Shown: positions 51,801 through 62,289 of the stretch, piece by piece | Layout: every line of letters begins with the position of its first letter | Position numbering within the stretch: position 1 is the stretch's first letter | Source: Holacanthus passer | Taxonomy: Eukaryota > Chordata > Actinopteri > Pomacanthidae | NCBI GenBank assembly: GCA_025331565.1 | Contig: JAFREQ010000100.1 | Coordinates: forward strand, 434,001-498,000 | Length of the DNA stretch: 64,000 nucleotides | Direction: 5' to 3' | Position numbers and translations under genes: made by a program | The notes under the pieces: generated by a model | Databases searched by the model: none | What the model saw: the letters and a program-made list of their open reading frames with translations, nothing else | Told to the model about the DNA's origin: nothing

Positions 51801-54800
51801 GTCCAAGAATATGCCACCAAGCTGAAGAAGGTGGAGAAGATGAAGGAGATCAGGGAACAGGTGTGTCTCTTCAGGCTGTCAATACTTTGCAGTTTCCTTT
51901 TAAAATAGCAGTAGTATTTTTGTGTAAATAATTCTCTCTTGCGCTGTTCTCTATCTGATACTGATTCACAGTGTACGTAATTTGTAAAAGCTTTTACATT
52001 TGTCATCATTTAGTGTCTGATAGCTCTTTCTGCAGAAAACATGACACACGGGGGAGGAATTTTGAATATGCAGTTTGCTTGGAATAAACAGAACAAGAGA
52101 TAGGTAGTTAATAGACACTCCAACTAGCATTACTGAATAGACAGAACAGAAAGTGCAGAAACAAAACTCAGCCTTCATCACCAGAAAAATCTAATGACAA
52201 AGATATCACAACCACAATGTTTGATTGATAGTAGATCTATTGGTGCTGCTCTGCAGAAAAACCAGAGCAGTGAGTGCTAATCACCAAAGATGGAGGTCAG
52301 ATAAAAAAAATATTCTGGATAACCACTTGAGGGTCTAAATTCATCAAAAGATATAACTCACGAATGATATACCTTGTAGCTGGAAACATCTCTATATGTT
52401 GATTTCAGATTCAAATTGGGTACTCCATCTGAATAGTATTAACATTATGCAGCCATAAGTGACCTGCTTCATTTGCATTCATATATTACAGACCTTTCGT
52501 GAGCTTTTATTAATCATCATTTCCTCACAGATGTTTTGGCGTCCTGTCGACTTTTCCTGCACTAAAACACACTGATTGAAAACATACACATGTCCTTTAG
52601 CCATAAAATGGGCCAGTGGTCACTGCAGCTCCAGAAATGCATGAAAAAAACCCATCTGTTTTTCTCTTCTGTTGATTTTCCATGAATCAAACCGTGTTCA
52701 CTGGAGAGCAGAGGATATGCACCTATGGGTTGTCCAGTGTCACCTGAGACATCTGAATGGATTTGATAAATGATTAGAAGTGGAAATCAAGCATATGTTG
52801 TCCTAACCAACCTAAACCTAGAGACCCTAGAGACATATCCGTGTCCTTAGATTGGCAAGCACTGTTTGCTTGTATCTGATTTAGACACTTGATGTTAATC
52901 TGTACACCCTCAAGACCTGCTTGAATATACTCCAAACTGACTTTCTTTTTTCATTTCTGTCTTAAAACAGTACACCACCAATTCACCATTGCACACCTAT
53001 AACACTGTCTGACTCACAGTGGACAGTTCATATAGAGAGGATCAAAATTGATGCAGCAGAGCAAAATCTGATCAATCATTATCCATAATACAACTTGATT
53101 ACCATGAGTAGGAGGGTTGGAGATTGGGGTGTGTTATGCTAGGAGTGGTTAATGTAGCCTCGAGCTGCTAGCTTCAAACTGATGAGGAGTGGAGATTACT
53201 TGAGGAAATTTAGCCAAGTTCAAACAGCTCCCTCTGGAGGCACAAAAGACTTTATGCAACTTTTTTTCCACATATGTAATTGTACTCTGCAAGACCTGCA
53301 AACAAACTTTAATGTGTAAAACATGTGCGAATCCCCTTTAAATAGTAATTCCAAGATCACAGGAGTATTTTGTCCCCTCTGTTGTCTTTTTTTGTGGTTT
53401 ATAATTTTTTCACCCCATTCAGCTCCAAAAAAATGCTAGATAGGAAAATCAGCCAATTGCCCCAGATATCACACAATTTAAAGGAATTCTGCATTGTATC
53501 CTTCTATTGAAGAATGCAATAAGTATCCATGGTGGCTCCCAACTAAAGGTCCGCATCCAAAATAGACGACAGGTCAGTGATCCACAAAACTGGTGGTGGT
53601 GAGGGCGAGATTCAGAGCAGCAGAGATATTCTTTCCGAGCCTGGAACAGATGAAGAGGATGACTTTGTCAAATCACAAGCAGCTGTTTTTAAATCAGCCC
53701 AGAGACACCGTTGGTGCAGAGAAAGAATTCGACAGAGACTGACAGAGGCACAAACAGAGCCAGAAGGTTGACTCATTGATCCCAAAATTCTCCAAACTGA
53801 ATGTCAGTGTTAAACAACTGGTCCTACTAATATAAGTGCTTAGTGTATGCAATGATGAATGAGATAATGCCAAAAACTAATATGCAGAAGAGTAAATCAC
53901 TGCTCTAATTTAATATGGTGTTTATATTAAGTGTTTTACAACTGTCTTATTCTTTTTTTTTTTTTTTTTAATTTTGTGTCAGTCTTTGTTGCTACATGCT
54001 CATTGGGGTGATATGTCTGCAATGGACTCCCCGACTAGTTTATTCCTCACAAACTGGGAACGTAAGACTTGATTAAATGCTACATTTATACTCATTTGTC
54101 AAATTCCACTTTTTGAAAAAACGTTTCTGCTTAGCTTTCTGTTAGATGACCTTAGTTTCAAAAAATGTTTTCATGGCAATAAAACTGACTTTTGTGGCAC
54201 AGAGGGAGAGACAAATAAAGAGAGAGGTGAAAAGCAACACAGGCTGAGTATTGGAAAAGCTCACCGAAAGTCAACTGTCCAGCATGAAATGTCTCTGCTC
54301 TGTCCTTTAGAGGACTATTTTGTTTCATGTTTTGTTTTTTTAACCACAGAAATTCTTTAGAATTCTGAGTCCTTGTTTACAATTTGACCTTAATTTCCCC
54401 ATCCTTCCTCCTTCCTTCTCTCTTCCTGCAGAGGGTGAAGTCGGGGCGGGACGGCAGCGCCAGAGGTCGGAGAGAAGGCAGAGAGGGTGCTGGGAGTGCT
54501 GGGAGTGCTGGTGAGTCGCTCTGCATAGGTCTGGAAATGTTTGGAAGGTGCAACCTTCCTTCACATTTAGTAACACCTACTGTATATCCATAGTCCACAC
54601 TAGCATGAGTACATATATTGTTAGTATAGGTAGGGCTGTGTTTTTTGGGTACAGTTTGAAAAGTGTTCCTAGCACAAAGTTTTGAAAACTGGCAAGTACC
54701 AAAAGCAAGAATTGAGTGCTTTCACACATTCACATTGACAGTATTATATATAGCGAAGTTCTTGTACGGCTGCTCGTGTTAAAACATTTTACCTTTGACA

Positions 54801-57800
54801 CATTTGACATTTGACACATCAGCAGTAGTATTGAAACATGCCCGACCATTTGGGTAAGGTTATTTATTTATGTAGGGGTGGTTTTAATTAGAATCAAAGT
54901 TTATAATCAGTACCAGTGTTCAGCTCGTCCTCGTTTTCATTCTTTTTCGTCCATGTATTTTATCACTTCCTTCTCTCTCTCTACCTGTTGCTCACGCATG
55001 CTGCTGGGCAGCAGGCGTCTCCACACCTGTCCCCACCTCTCCTAAGAAGGCCAGCATCATGGGTATACCTCCATACACCACACTGAATCCTGACTAGACT
55101 CATGTTCCGTTACAAGTCTGATTTATTTTCCATAAAAGGAAATGTTGTAGCTGTAACTCCACCATGTAATCCCATATGGGTCATTAACAGGTCGGACACC
55201 TTTCCAGGTCAGATTAAAGGTCCTCCTTGGTTGACTTCATTTGATGGATAAGACTGTTTAGGTTCCCTGAGAACAAACACTGAGAGCCTGATGCCCCAGC
55301 AGACACCGGAGAAGACAGACTTCCACAGTTTTAGCACTCCTTCACTACAGATCCACAACAAACACAGACACATACTCTAGACTGGCTCCGACACTGGAAA
55401 GCTGGCTCATCAGCAGATTTTAAACGCAATCCAGACAAACTAGAGAGTTGCCAAAAGCTGTAACGAGGCCCAGCTTTGCTCTGTTGTGCAGCTAAACGCC
55501 CTGTAGTATAGTTAAATATATATATCAGGCACCTGTTAATGTGCCGGCTGCTCCTCTCTGCCAAGACTTCAGTTATTCCCCAGCATCCTGACAGATTAGA
55601 TTACAAAACAAACTTGTGTGCTTTTGCTTTTCCATTTTGTTTCGTACTGTTAGAGCTGTAACTGGATCTGTTTAAAAGAAGCTTTTCAACATCATCTAAC
55701 ATGTTTGATCCTTTGTATTCTTGAATATTGGTTGTGACACTTTAATTTGTTTAACTAAACCCCAAACCCTTTTCTTACTTTCTTACGCCACATCAGAGAT
55801 GGATGTTAAAGCAGGTGAGAGAACGAAGATTATAAAATCCCAACAGATTAGTTTCACTTATGCACATATTTAGTGTAATTGCTTCTCTCTGTCCTATTTA
55901 TGTTTTGTTCTCTATCTGTGTGCAGTTCTTTTCAGTCCAATTCTGTAATCTTTCTTTTCTTTTTGTAAATCTGATGGTCTGTTTCTCTGTCCCTTCTGTC
56001 TTCATTTGTACTCTCACTCTGCTGCACAGTATATCAACCTGAGCCTAAACAACTCAGTCCACAGTTGGACTCAGGGAGAGGTATGTAAGACAAATGAATC
56101 AAGTGAAACCTGTAGCTTGTCGGATTGTTATTACGGCCACTTGGACATACAAGACTTAGACAACGAGATGTTTCCAAAAAAAAAAAACTTGCTGGTTTCA
56201 TTTCAATAATTTCCCATCTGTTGCCATCTAATGTCCAAATGTTTCAAACATTTGTGATAAATCTACAGCTTAAAAAACTGCTTAAGAATGTAAAAGAAAA
56301 TCTATTTTATTTCTTTTTGCTTTGTGACCACATCGGGTATTTTTGAGAACAAGTTGTCATGTTAATTCAGGTTTAGATTAGTTTTTATCTCTTCCTCCTG
56401 TTCTGCAGGGAACACACAACATACACACACACCACAGCAATCAATTATGTTGCTCTCCTCTTCCTTCTTTGTGTCATTGCAGTAACACTGGGATCTAATG
56501 TTGTAGTATTTGTTTCCACAAGAATTGACAACATTGAAAAATTAGATTTGGGTATTGTGTGATTAGCTGTGCAGCCCTGATTCCAAAAAAGTTGGGACAC
56601 TTTGCTTACTGACAATGGTTTTACAAATTGTTCCTAAGCCCATGTATTAATCTCCTTTCTACAATCCTGTGTTAGACAAAGTAGTGAACCTCTCTCCATC
56701 CTTGCTTATGAACGACTGAGCCTTTCCAGGATGAACCTTTCATACCCAATCATGATACTATCACCTGTTACCAATGAACCTGTTTACCTGTGGACTGATC
56801 CAAACAGGTGTTTTTGGATCAGTCCACAACTTTCAGTCTTTTGTTGCTCCTGTCTCAACTTGTTTGAAATGTGTTGCTGTCATCAAATATATTGTCTTTG
56901 CACTGTTTTCAACTGAGTATATGTCAAAAAGAACTAGCAAATTATCACATTCTGTTTTATTTATACACAGCATCCCATCTTTTTTGGAATCAGGGCTCTA
57001 CTTAATGAATCAGTACTAATGATCAACTAAACTCTTAACAAGCAATCACACCAACTTCCTGTATTTATCTCAAGACTATATATACATTTTTAAAGGGACA
57101 ATGCACATTAATCAACGCCGCTTGGCCACATTGTCCAAATGTTTGTCCCATGTAGTATTAACATCTTGCTCCCTTTTTTAAATTTGCCATTAGAATGTGA
57201 TTAAAATGTTGATAGGTGTTTTAAAAAAAAGAAAAGAAAGAAGAGAGTGGACTAAATTGCCTTTTAACCACAGCAGTATAATTAGCTTTCCCTTTACGCA
57301 AGCAAGTAAAACTTTATTTATATAGCACATTCACTCCTTCATTTAATGAGCCACATTCCAATAGAAAAATGGGAAAATGCACACAGGGTTTCACTGGCTT
57401 TATACCACCAGCCTAACCTGTGTATTAATGTTTTACTGCAACTGCACAATCATACTTTATAAGAAATCAATGCAAATACTTTTTACTACTTCATACCTTC
57501 TGAGCAAAGTTTTGAGCATTGTGCACTGACATAGCAGAAGTGAGTGGGTGTGTGAATGTGAGTAGAACAGTTTTCCGTAGGTAAACACACAAGTTGAGAA
57601 ACCTAAGTATAGTGTTACGGTCAAAACACCTGAAACTGGTCCAGATGTCTTGGCTGACAGGCAGCTGTGATGTTGGACTGCGGTCGGTGTTTGCGCTGAG
57701 GAGGAGGGAGAGATCGCCCAAGCCTCTTTCAGATATTTGAGAAAACCTCTAGTGCACCTGAGAATTTTCCCTCCTTTCTGTAAAGTCTGCTTATTTTGAG

Positions 57801-58762
57801 CACTTTAAATTGAGAGTGTGTGCATGTATGTGTGTGTCTTGATGCTGAGAGTTTGTTTTCTCATGCGTCCAAACCTGCGTCATTCTTTGATGTGAAACTG
57901 GCAAAACCACTGTCACAGAGCAAGAGAGAGGTTCAGGATCCAACTTGTGCCTGAATGTTTATTATAATATTTGTTTCTGAAGTGGTTTCTCTTCTGTTTT
58001 TCATCACGTAACATTAACATCTCATATATTCTCTGTACAATAAATAAACAAATTAAGGCTAGAGTTGCAGTATCGATATCATGAAGCAGCTGTTAGTCAG
58101 TATTTATCATCCTTATATTTTACTTTTTATGATCTTAAAGTGTTTTTCCAAATAAGTTAGGGCAGGAAAATAAGTTGCAAAAGCCAGAAAGTTGACTCAT
58201 CGATACTGATCAATCTATCAAACCTTCACAGAAATAATGTGGCTCTTCGTGCTATTGAGAAAAAAAAACTTTAATTGTGGAAACTCTTACGCACAATTAA
58301 TTTGAAGTCTGGCTTCCAACCTGTCGTGTCATCCCTTTTTTTCTGTCTCCCACTTGTGTATTATAAAAGAAATGGTAAGAAAAGAAAAAAAAATAGGGAG
58401 AAAAAAATTCCTTTTTCCAGTAGAGGTTTCAGTTTGCCAGCAGTATGTGAGGCCTCGTGTGAGATGTTTGGGACTGTGAAGGAAGGTAAAATATCTGGCC
58501 TCTTTCTCCTTCCTGTTTTCCAGCTTTCTGCCTTTGCTCTCGTCAGTTTCCAAGGCTACCTGGCAGCCAGATGTGGGCTGCTGCTGTCTGTAATCATGTC
58601 TGTCCTTCAGCTCGGCAGACTGCTCTGTCGGCCTGTCATCGGAGCCTGGAACACACACAGACATTTTACATTACATCTTGTGAAGAGTACCAGCTCTGTG
58701 TCAGAGATGATTAGACCTGAGCTGGTGCTGTGATCCACTGTGCTAGGTCTCTTTCTCTCCCT

Positions 58763-58793
<31 letters not shown>

Positions 58794-60479
58794 AACTCAC
58801 AAAGATTTCAAAGCTTACTGTATCTGTGAGTTGAAAATCTCACATCTCCTCCATATTGACTTTTCAGAATGTGAGAAAATCCAACTTTTAGTCAGACCTC
58901 TGTGAATTTTTTGTCAAATATCTAGTTGGGATTGCAATTGTTAAAGATGCTAAGAGTCAGGAAGCTTCTCACACCACATCTGATGACGTCATATAACAAC
59001 AGTGACATGAACACAGACAGAGAACCACAGAAGCTTTGGAAAAGCGTATGAAAGTGGGAAATTTCATTGGATGAATTGGCATTTCATTTTGGGGAGCTTT
59101 GGCTTAGTTGTCGCATATATTGTGTTTAAAAAATGAGTTAATGATCTTAAGAAAAAAGTTCAAAACTGAATTTTGAAATTCAAAATGTGCAGGAGCCATG
59201 CACATATATATTGAAACACATGCGGGCTACACTCACATTCACACACACCCTGATGAGTTTAAAGGTGTCTCCCAACACTCAAGCAAAACATAAATTGATC
59301 CAGCTTTGAGGAATTCAAACACCTTTTAACTGTGTCAGAAATTCTGCTAATGCTTTAAAAAGGTCATGATTCAGTACATGTGCTAATTCTGAGTGTGTGT
59401 TTGTGTCTGCTTGTGTGTTTTGTGCAGATAGCGGCCACAGCAGCAACAGCACTAAAGGAGAGCGGCTGAGCGCCAAGATGAGACTTCCTGGTTCCAATGA
59501 GCCCTACGAGGCCAGCAGCCCCAAAGAAATAGGTGAGAAAACATTTTTTCCTCTGTCTCGCTCCTCTCCTCTGTAATCAATTACATAATTCAAGCTGTCT
59601 CACTTATTCTCTTTTGTCTTTTAACCCTTTGTGTCCTTGAGGTTCACTGACACCTTAGGCACCAATCTCAATATATTTGCACACAAAATAATCACATAAT
59701 CAAAACTGTTCCCGTATAGTCTCCATCTCTTGCTGCCATTTCAAGCCACTAATATTCAAAGTTGTCTGCAACAGTATTTCCCATAGCAAGGAGGCCAGTC
59801 AGTGGTTGCCCATAAGAACACGAACATTGTTCTTACAGTGGCAACTTAGAGCCAACTGTACAATATATTTATTTAGAAAATAAAACGAGACAAATGCACA
59901 AATAAATTCAACAAACGATCTGCCAGTTTCTGCCGTCATCGTCCTCTCCCTCTGCTCCTATATTCATCCCTCCTGGCTGATATTTTCCTGACGTATTTTC
60001 AGGTCCAAATCTTCTCATTTCTTTTTATTTATGGTACATATGTTGTTTTCCAAAGGCATTTATATACAGCAGGTCTAATAAAGAAATCATGACATTAACA
60101 ACTGATGACCTGAATATTCATGAAACATATGGGAACCACCGCTTCTTCATTTTAGGTTTAATGTGGGTTTAACATCTTCCTCAAGAAGCATTGAATCAGA
60201 CTGTTTACTGCACATTATCCTGCTTTTCACACTGATGTCCGAATTCTATGGATAACACATTTGTTTGTGTCCTTCACATGCTTTGTATGCATGTATTTTT
60301 GATATAAATAAAGGCTTACAGCTCTAACTGTCATAACAAGTAAAACTTCTGTTCCTCTAGATGCTTCCTACGTGGACCCACTGGGGCCTCAGATGGAGAG
60401 ACCAAAGACGGGAGCCAAGAAGCGCGTGGAGGATGACTTTGCAGATGAAGAGCTGGGAGACGACCTGCTGCCGGACTAG
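39423..60479 (+). CDS. ift88: Intraflagellar transport protein 88 (IFT-B core, TPR protein), 24 core coding exons
   Basis: Scaffold subunit of the IFT-B train that carries cargo along ciliary microtubules. Exons: 39423-39503, 39726-39788, 39949-40008, 40749-40802, 41142-41205, 41593-41662, 42139-42229, 42638-42742, 43557-43659, 44253-44599, 45245-45315, 45502-45588, 47059-47158, 49141-49227, 49502-49688, 50103-50211, 50389-50539, 50654-50769, 51171-51223, 51580-51645, 51754-51860, 54432-54510, 59428-59532, 60361-60479. Total 2475 nt, 824 residues plus TAG; human IFT88 is about the same length and every exon aligns with it. The N-terminus MENVHLAVEEDDLYSGYNDY is conserved. TPR-type helical repeats cover about 197-310 and 400-690, with typical AEFYKEAL and YEKAAEFY segments. 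The tail is acidic (DDFADEELGDDLLPD). Start chosen by homology; an in-frame ATG at 39282 is not conserved. Junctions are GT-AG except the intron at 50212. Confidence 0.95.
39807..39851. repeat. (GT)n(GA)n microsatellite in ift88 intron 2
   Basis: About 11 GT units, then GAGT and GAGA units. Confidence 0.9.
44185..44220. repeat. ift88: Perfect 14-bp inverted repeat, 8-nt loop, before an ift88 acceptor
   Basis: AAACCATAGCAAAG at 44185-44198 and its exact inverse CTTTGCTATGGTTT at 44207-44220 flank an 8-nt loop. The hairpin ends 32 nt before the exon starting at 44253, so it overlaps the region where the branch point should lie. Confidence 0.95.
44600..49501 (+). other. ift88: ift88 introns 10-14
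   Basis: Intron 12 (45589-47058) holds LINE remnants. Intron 13 (47159-49140) is AT-rich with no recognisable repeat. Introns 10, 11 and 14 hold nothing I recognise. Confidence 0.6.
46090..46990 (+). pseudogene. Degraded LINE (CR1/L2/Rex1-like) fragments
   Basis: Translated pieces resemble a non-LTR retrotransposon: GDLNIHVDKPTDTYACNQFD (about 46350-46410) and YVDFPTHNEDHILDLVYTYG (about 46436-46495) match the APE-type endonuclease domain. LHWLPVHSCTENKIL (about 46932-46976) matches the end of the reverse transcriptase region. The RT core between them is almost entirely missing, and frames are broken. Same orientation as ift88. Confidence 0.7.
50212..50388 (+). other. ift88: ift88 intron 16, candidate U12-type (minor spliceosome) intron
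   Basis: The donor is GTATCCTAC, matching the U12 consensus start (A/G)TATCCT. Near the 3' end is TCCTTGAC (50368-50375), matching the U12 branch-site consensus TTCCTTRAY, with its adenine 14 nt before the junction. Protein homology (human ANIYEL; here ANLYEL) places the exon start at 50389, so the intron would end CCAT, an AT rather than AC or AG. There is no polypyrimidine tract at the 3' end, as expected for U12 introns. The phase closes exactly. Confidence 0.65.
51861..54431 (+). other. ift88: ift88 intron 21
   Basis: 2.6 kb of AT-rich sequence with a poly-T run near 53952-53969. A 64-codon open frame at 53577-53771 (acidic, TDEEDDF) has no homology I recognise and no clear splice sites. 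Nothing else seen. Confidence 0.6.
55015..55062 (+). CDS. ift88: Candidate ift88 cassette exon 1 (48 nt, phase 1-1)
   Basis: The acceptor GGGCAGCAG is a tandem (NAGNAG) site after a pyrimidine-rich tract; the donor is ATGG followed by GTATAC. In the ift88 frame it reads VSTPVPTSPKKASIM, with no stop. Length is a multiple of three, so inclusion keeps the frame. Using the upstream AG (exon start 55012) adds one residue. The peptide is Ser/Pro/Lys-rich, like the disordered tail around it. Inferred from splice motifs and phase only. Confidence 0.45.
55797..55814 (+). CDS. ift88: Candidate ift88 microexon (18 nt, phase 1-1)
   Basis: A long pyrimidine tract (CCCTTTTCTTACTTTCTTAC) and CATCAG acceptor, then 18 nt, then a near-perfect donor (GCAG followed by GTGAGA). 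In frame it adds EMDVKA. Strong flanking sites around so short an open segment are unlikely by chance, but no homology supports it. Confidence 0.45.
56030..56080 (+). CDS. ift88: Candidate ift88 cassette exon 3 (51 nt, phase 1-1)
   Basis: Acceptor CTGCTGCACAG follows a pyrimidine-rich tract; the donor is AGAG followed by GTATGT. In the ift88 frame it encodes VYQPEPKQLSPQLDSGR, with no stop. Length is a multiple of three. The Pro/Gln/Ser-rich composition suits a disordered linker. Supported by splice signals and phase only. Confidence 0.45.
56573..56997. mobile_element. Complete inverted-repeat element (AGCCCTGATTCCAAAAAAG termini)
   Basis: The left end AGCCCTGATTCCAAAAAAGT and the right end, whose inverse reads AGCCCTGATTCCAAAAAAGA, form terminal inverted repeats of about 25 bp around 425 bp without coding capacity. 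Interior words match the copy at 25390-25850. It contains a perfect 15-bp hairpin (56790-56827). No clear target-site duplication was seen. Confidence 0.8.
59533..60360 (+). other. ift88: ift88 intron 23 (last intron)
   Basis: 828 bp, GT-AG, ending TTCCTCTAG. AT-rich, with nothing recognisable inside. Confidence 0.75.
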
Positions 60480-61095
60480 CTGCTTCCACCCTCTGCCTTC
60501 GCTGCAGAACATTCGCTCTCTTGTCAGCTTTGAGAGGCAAGAGCACGGTGTTCTACCACAAAACTGAAACATTTTAAACTCGGCTCTTTAGCCAAAAAAC
60601 AAATCTTACAGCATAAAGATTATTTTTAATGGGTCCAGTCACTTGCTTGAGAAACAGATTGGCCTACCACTGATTTCTTAAAGCTAAATATTTATACATA
60701 TCCATTTAGAAAGGAATGCCTATATACATGGAATGAATGTAAAAAAAAAAAAAAAAGTTCTACAAGAAGCTGGTTTGGGTGCAGTCTGGAACTATTTAAA
60801 CAGTTTTGTTTTGGCTCGGTGCTCCAGCACAGTGAATTTGAAATGGATGAATCACAATGAGGTTAAAGCACTGATGGTTAACTTTTCAATGTGTTTATGT
60901 TCATATCTGATGAAGTGTATAGAAACCATAGATATACTTTTTGGACATAGTGTTCCTCCTGAGGGTAAATGGGTTATGAGTTCTTTACTGTTGACCCAAA
61001 ATGGATGTGACGTCTACATTTTAACCTCACTGTCACCTTCTTAAATCCAGTGTTGAGACACAGAGCCAAAACAATAAAAGAAAACATTCTATTAT
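60480..61095 (+). other. ift88: ift88 3' UTR
   Basis: Runs from the TAG stop to just beyond an AATAAA at 61073-61078. A poly-A run near 60740-60755 is genomic. The end point is inferred from the signal. Confidence 0.6.
61073..61078 (+). terminator. ift88: Probable ift88 polyadenylation signal (AATAAA)
   Basis: Canonical hexamer on the coding strand, about 595 nt after the stop codon. Confidence 0.6.
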
Positions 61096-62289
61096 TTTTG
61101 ACTGCACTCTATGTTTCCATGTGTGAGTCTGGGAACCTTCTGGAAAATCCATCAACACCATATACCAAACTTATGTAATCCATCCACTTCAGGTCCTTTT
61201 TGTTACTTTTTGCATTTTGTACTTATCCCACAGATGTTTATTTGTGGTGTAATATTTATTTGTTCTTGTTTGTTCATTTCTTTGTTGTTCATTATATTAA
61301 AAAAAAAGAGAAAACATTTGATCAAGTCTCATTCTCAGCACAGTAACCTTCAGATTAAACACAAACCATGTGGTGTGTGAGCTTTTCTAGTCCAGAAAGC
61401 ACGCTGACGATCTGAGTTATTAATGTGAAGTTTTCCCTGGCAGGGCAGCGGATCAGACTGAAGATTTAGTGGAGGGTAAACTGCATTGAATTAAGCTTTA
61501 AGTGCCTTTTGCATCATATAATTGAAAGCTTTTGCCTGCCATAAATTCACAGTACACATCATACTAAGTGACAGGGGGAAATGGGCTCTTTGAAAGAGAA
61601 AAGAAACACAAATGTGCTTTTTTTTTTGCAGTCTTATTAAATTGTATCTATTTGTGGTCCTTTGACCTTGACATCATGGATCCTCTGTGGAACCAGAGCA
61701 GACATGAGAGATTGGACATTACTGGATGCAGTTTATCTCAAAGTGGAGCAGACTGGTGTGAAGCCAGGATCCAGCAGCAGAGCAAACAGTCTGGACTTCC
61801 CACTCCCACCAGGAGCTGCTCTCATGAAGGCTGGCCTCTTTCACTAGCAGAGACTTCGTGTGTCGCTCCCTCTCACTGCTGGATCAAACTGATCCTGTGC
61901 GTAAAAGCCATCCATTTTACGCACAGATGAGTGGAGAGGAGCAGCAGGAACACACTGCTGCTGGACTTTCTCTGGTCTCAAACAGGAGGCAGCAGGTGTT
62001 AAACTGCAGGCTCGGTCATCATTTCTAACTCTTCAGGTCTTTATTCTTCCTCCTGGAGACTCTTTGGATGTGCTGTGCCAAGATGTCCCCGCGGTCTCCC
62101 TGGAGGCTCCAGCCGGGACTGTGGACTGTCTGCCTGCCTGGAGACAACACAGGAGCATCGTCTCATTAACGAGGGTCACTTGTGTTCTGATCATCTTGCC
62201 ACCTTTTAAGAAAGACTGAGGCAGTGAAGGGAAACCTCCTCCGGTGGATCCACACTTTGGCTCCGCACCGCACCCAGCCGCGCGCACTC
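61096..62289 (+). promoter_or_regulatory. il17d: il17d upstream region and 5' UTR
   Basis: The short gap between ift88 and il17d, both on the plus strand. It becomes GC-richer towards the il17d start and contains a perfect 12-bp hairpin (61895-61926). Promoter elements cannot be placed with confidence. Open frames at 61568-61930 have no recognisable homology. Confidence 0.45.
61895..61926. repeat. Perfect 12-bp inverted repeat, 8-nt loop, upstream of il17d
   Basis: CTGTGCGTAAAA at 61895-61906 and its exact inverse TTTTACGCACAG at 61915-61926, separated by GCCATCCA. Confidence 0.95.

Larger units (their letters stand above)
54511..59427 (+). other. ift88: ift88 intron 22 (4.9 kb) with candidate cassette exons
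   Basis: Separates the RVKSGRDGS exon from the DSGHSSNSTKGERLSAK exon; direct joining gives the human-like order. It contains three or four candidate phase-1 mini-exons (listed separately), the inverted-repeat element at 56573-56997, a TTTATTTATATAGC repeat fragment at about 57297-57330 and a CA microsatellite at about 58776-58793. Confidence 0.7.

Noticed and set aside
53577..53771. 64-codon acidic open frame in ift88 intron 21
   Set aside because: No homology recognised, and no acceptor/donor pair that would join it to ift88 in frame.
58275..58733. 152-codon open frame on the plus strand in ift88 intron 22
   Set aside because: Its translation looks like random translation of intron sequence. 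Only a 42-nt part (58444-58485) has splice-like borders, and its acceptor is weak, so I mention it only as a weak cassette candidate.
61568..61930. 120-codon open frame upstream of il17d
   Set aside because: No recognisable domain; it ends in the hairpin region and is probably chance or 5' UTR/promoter sequence.
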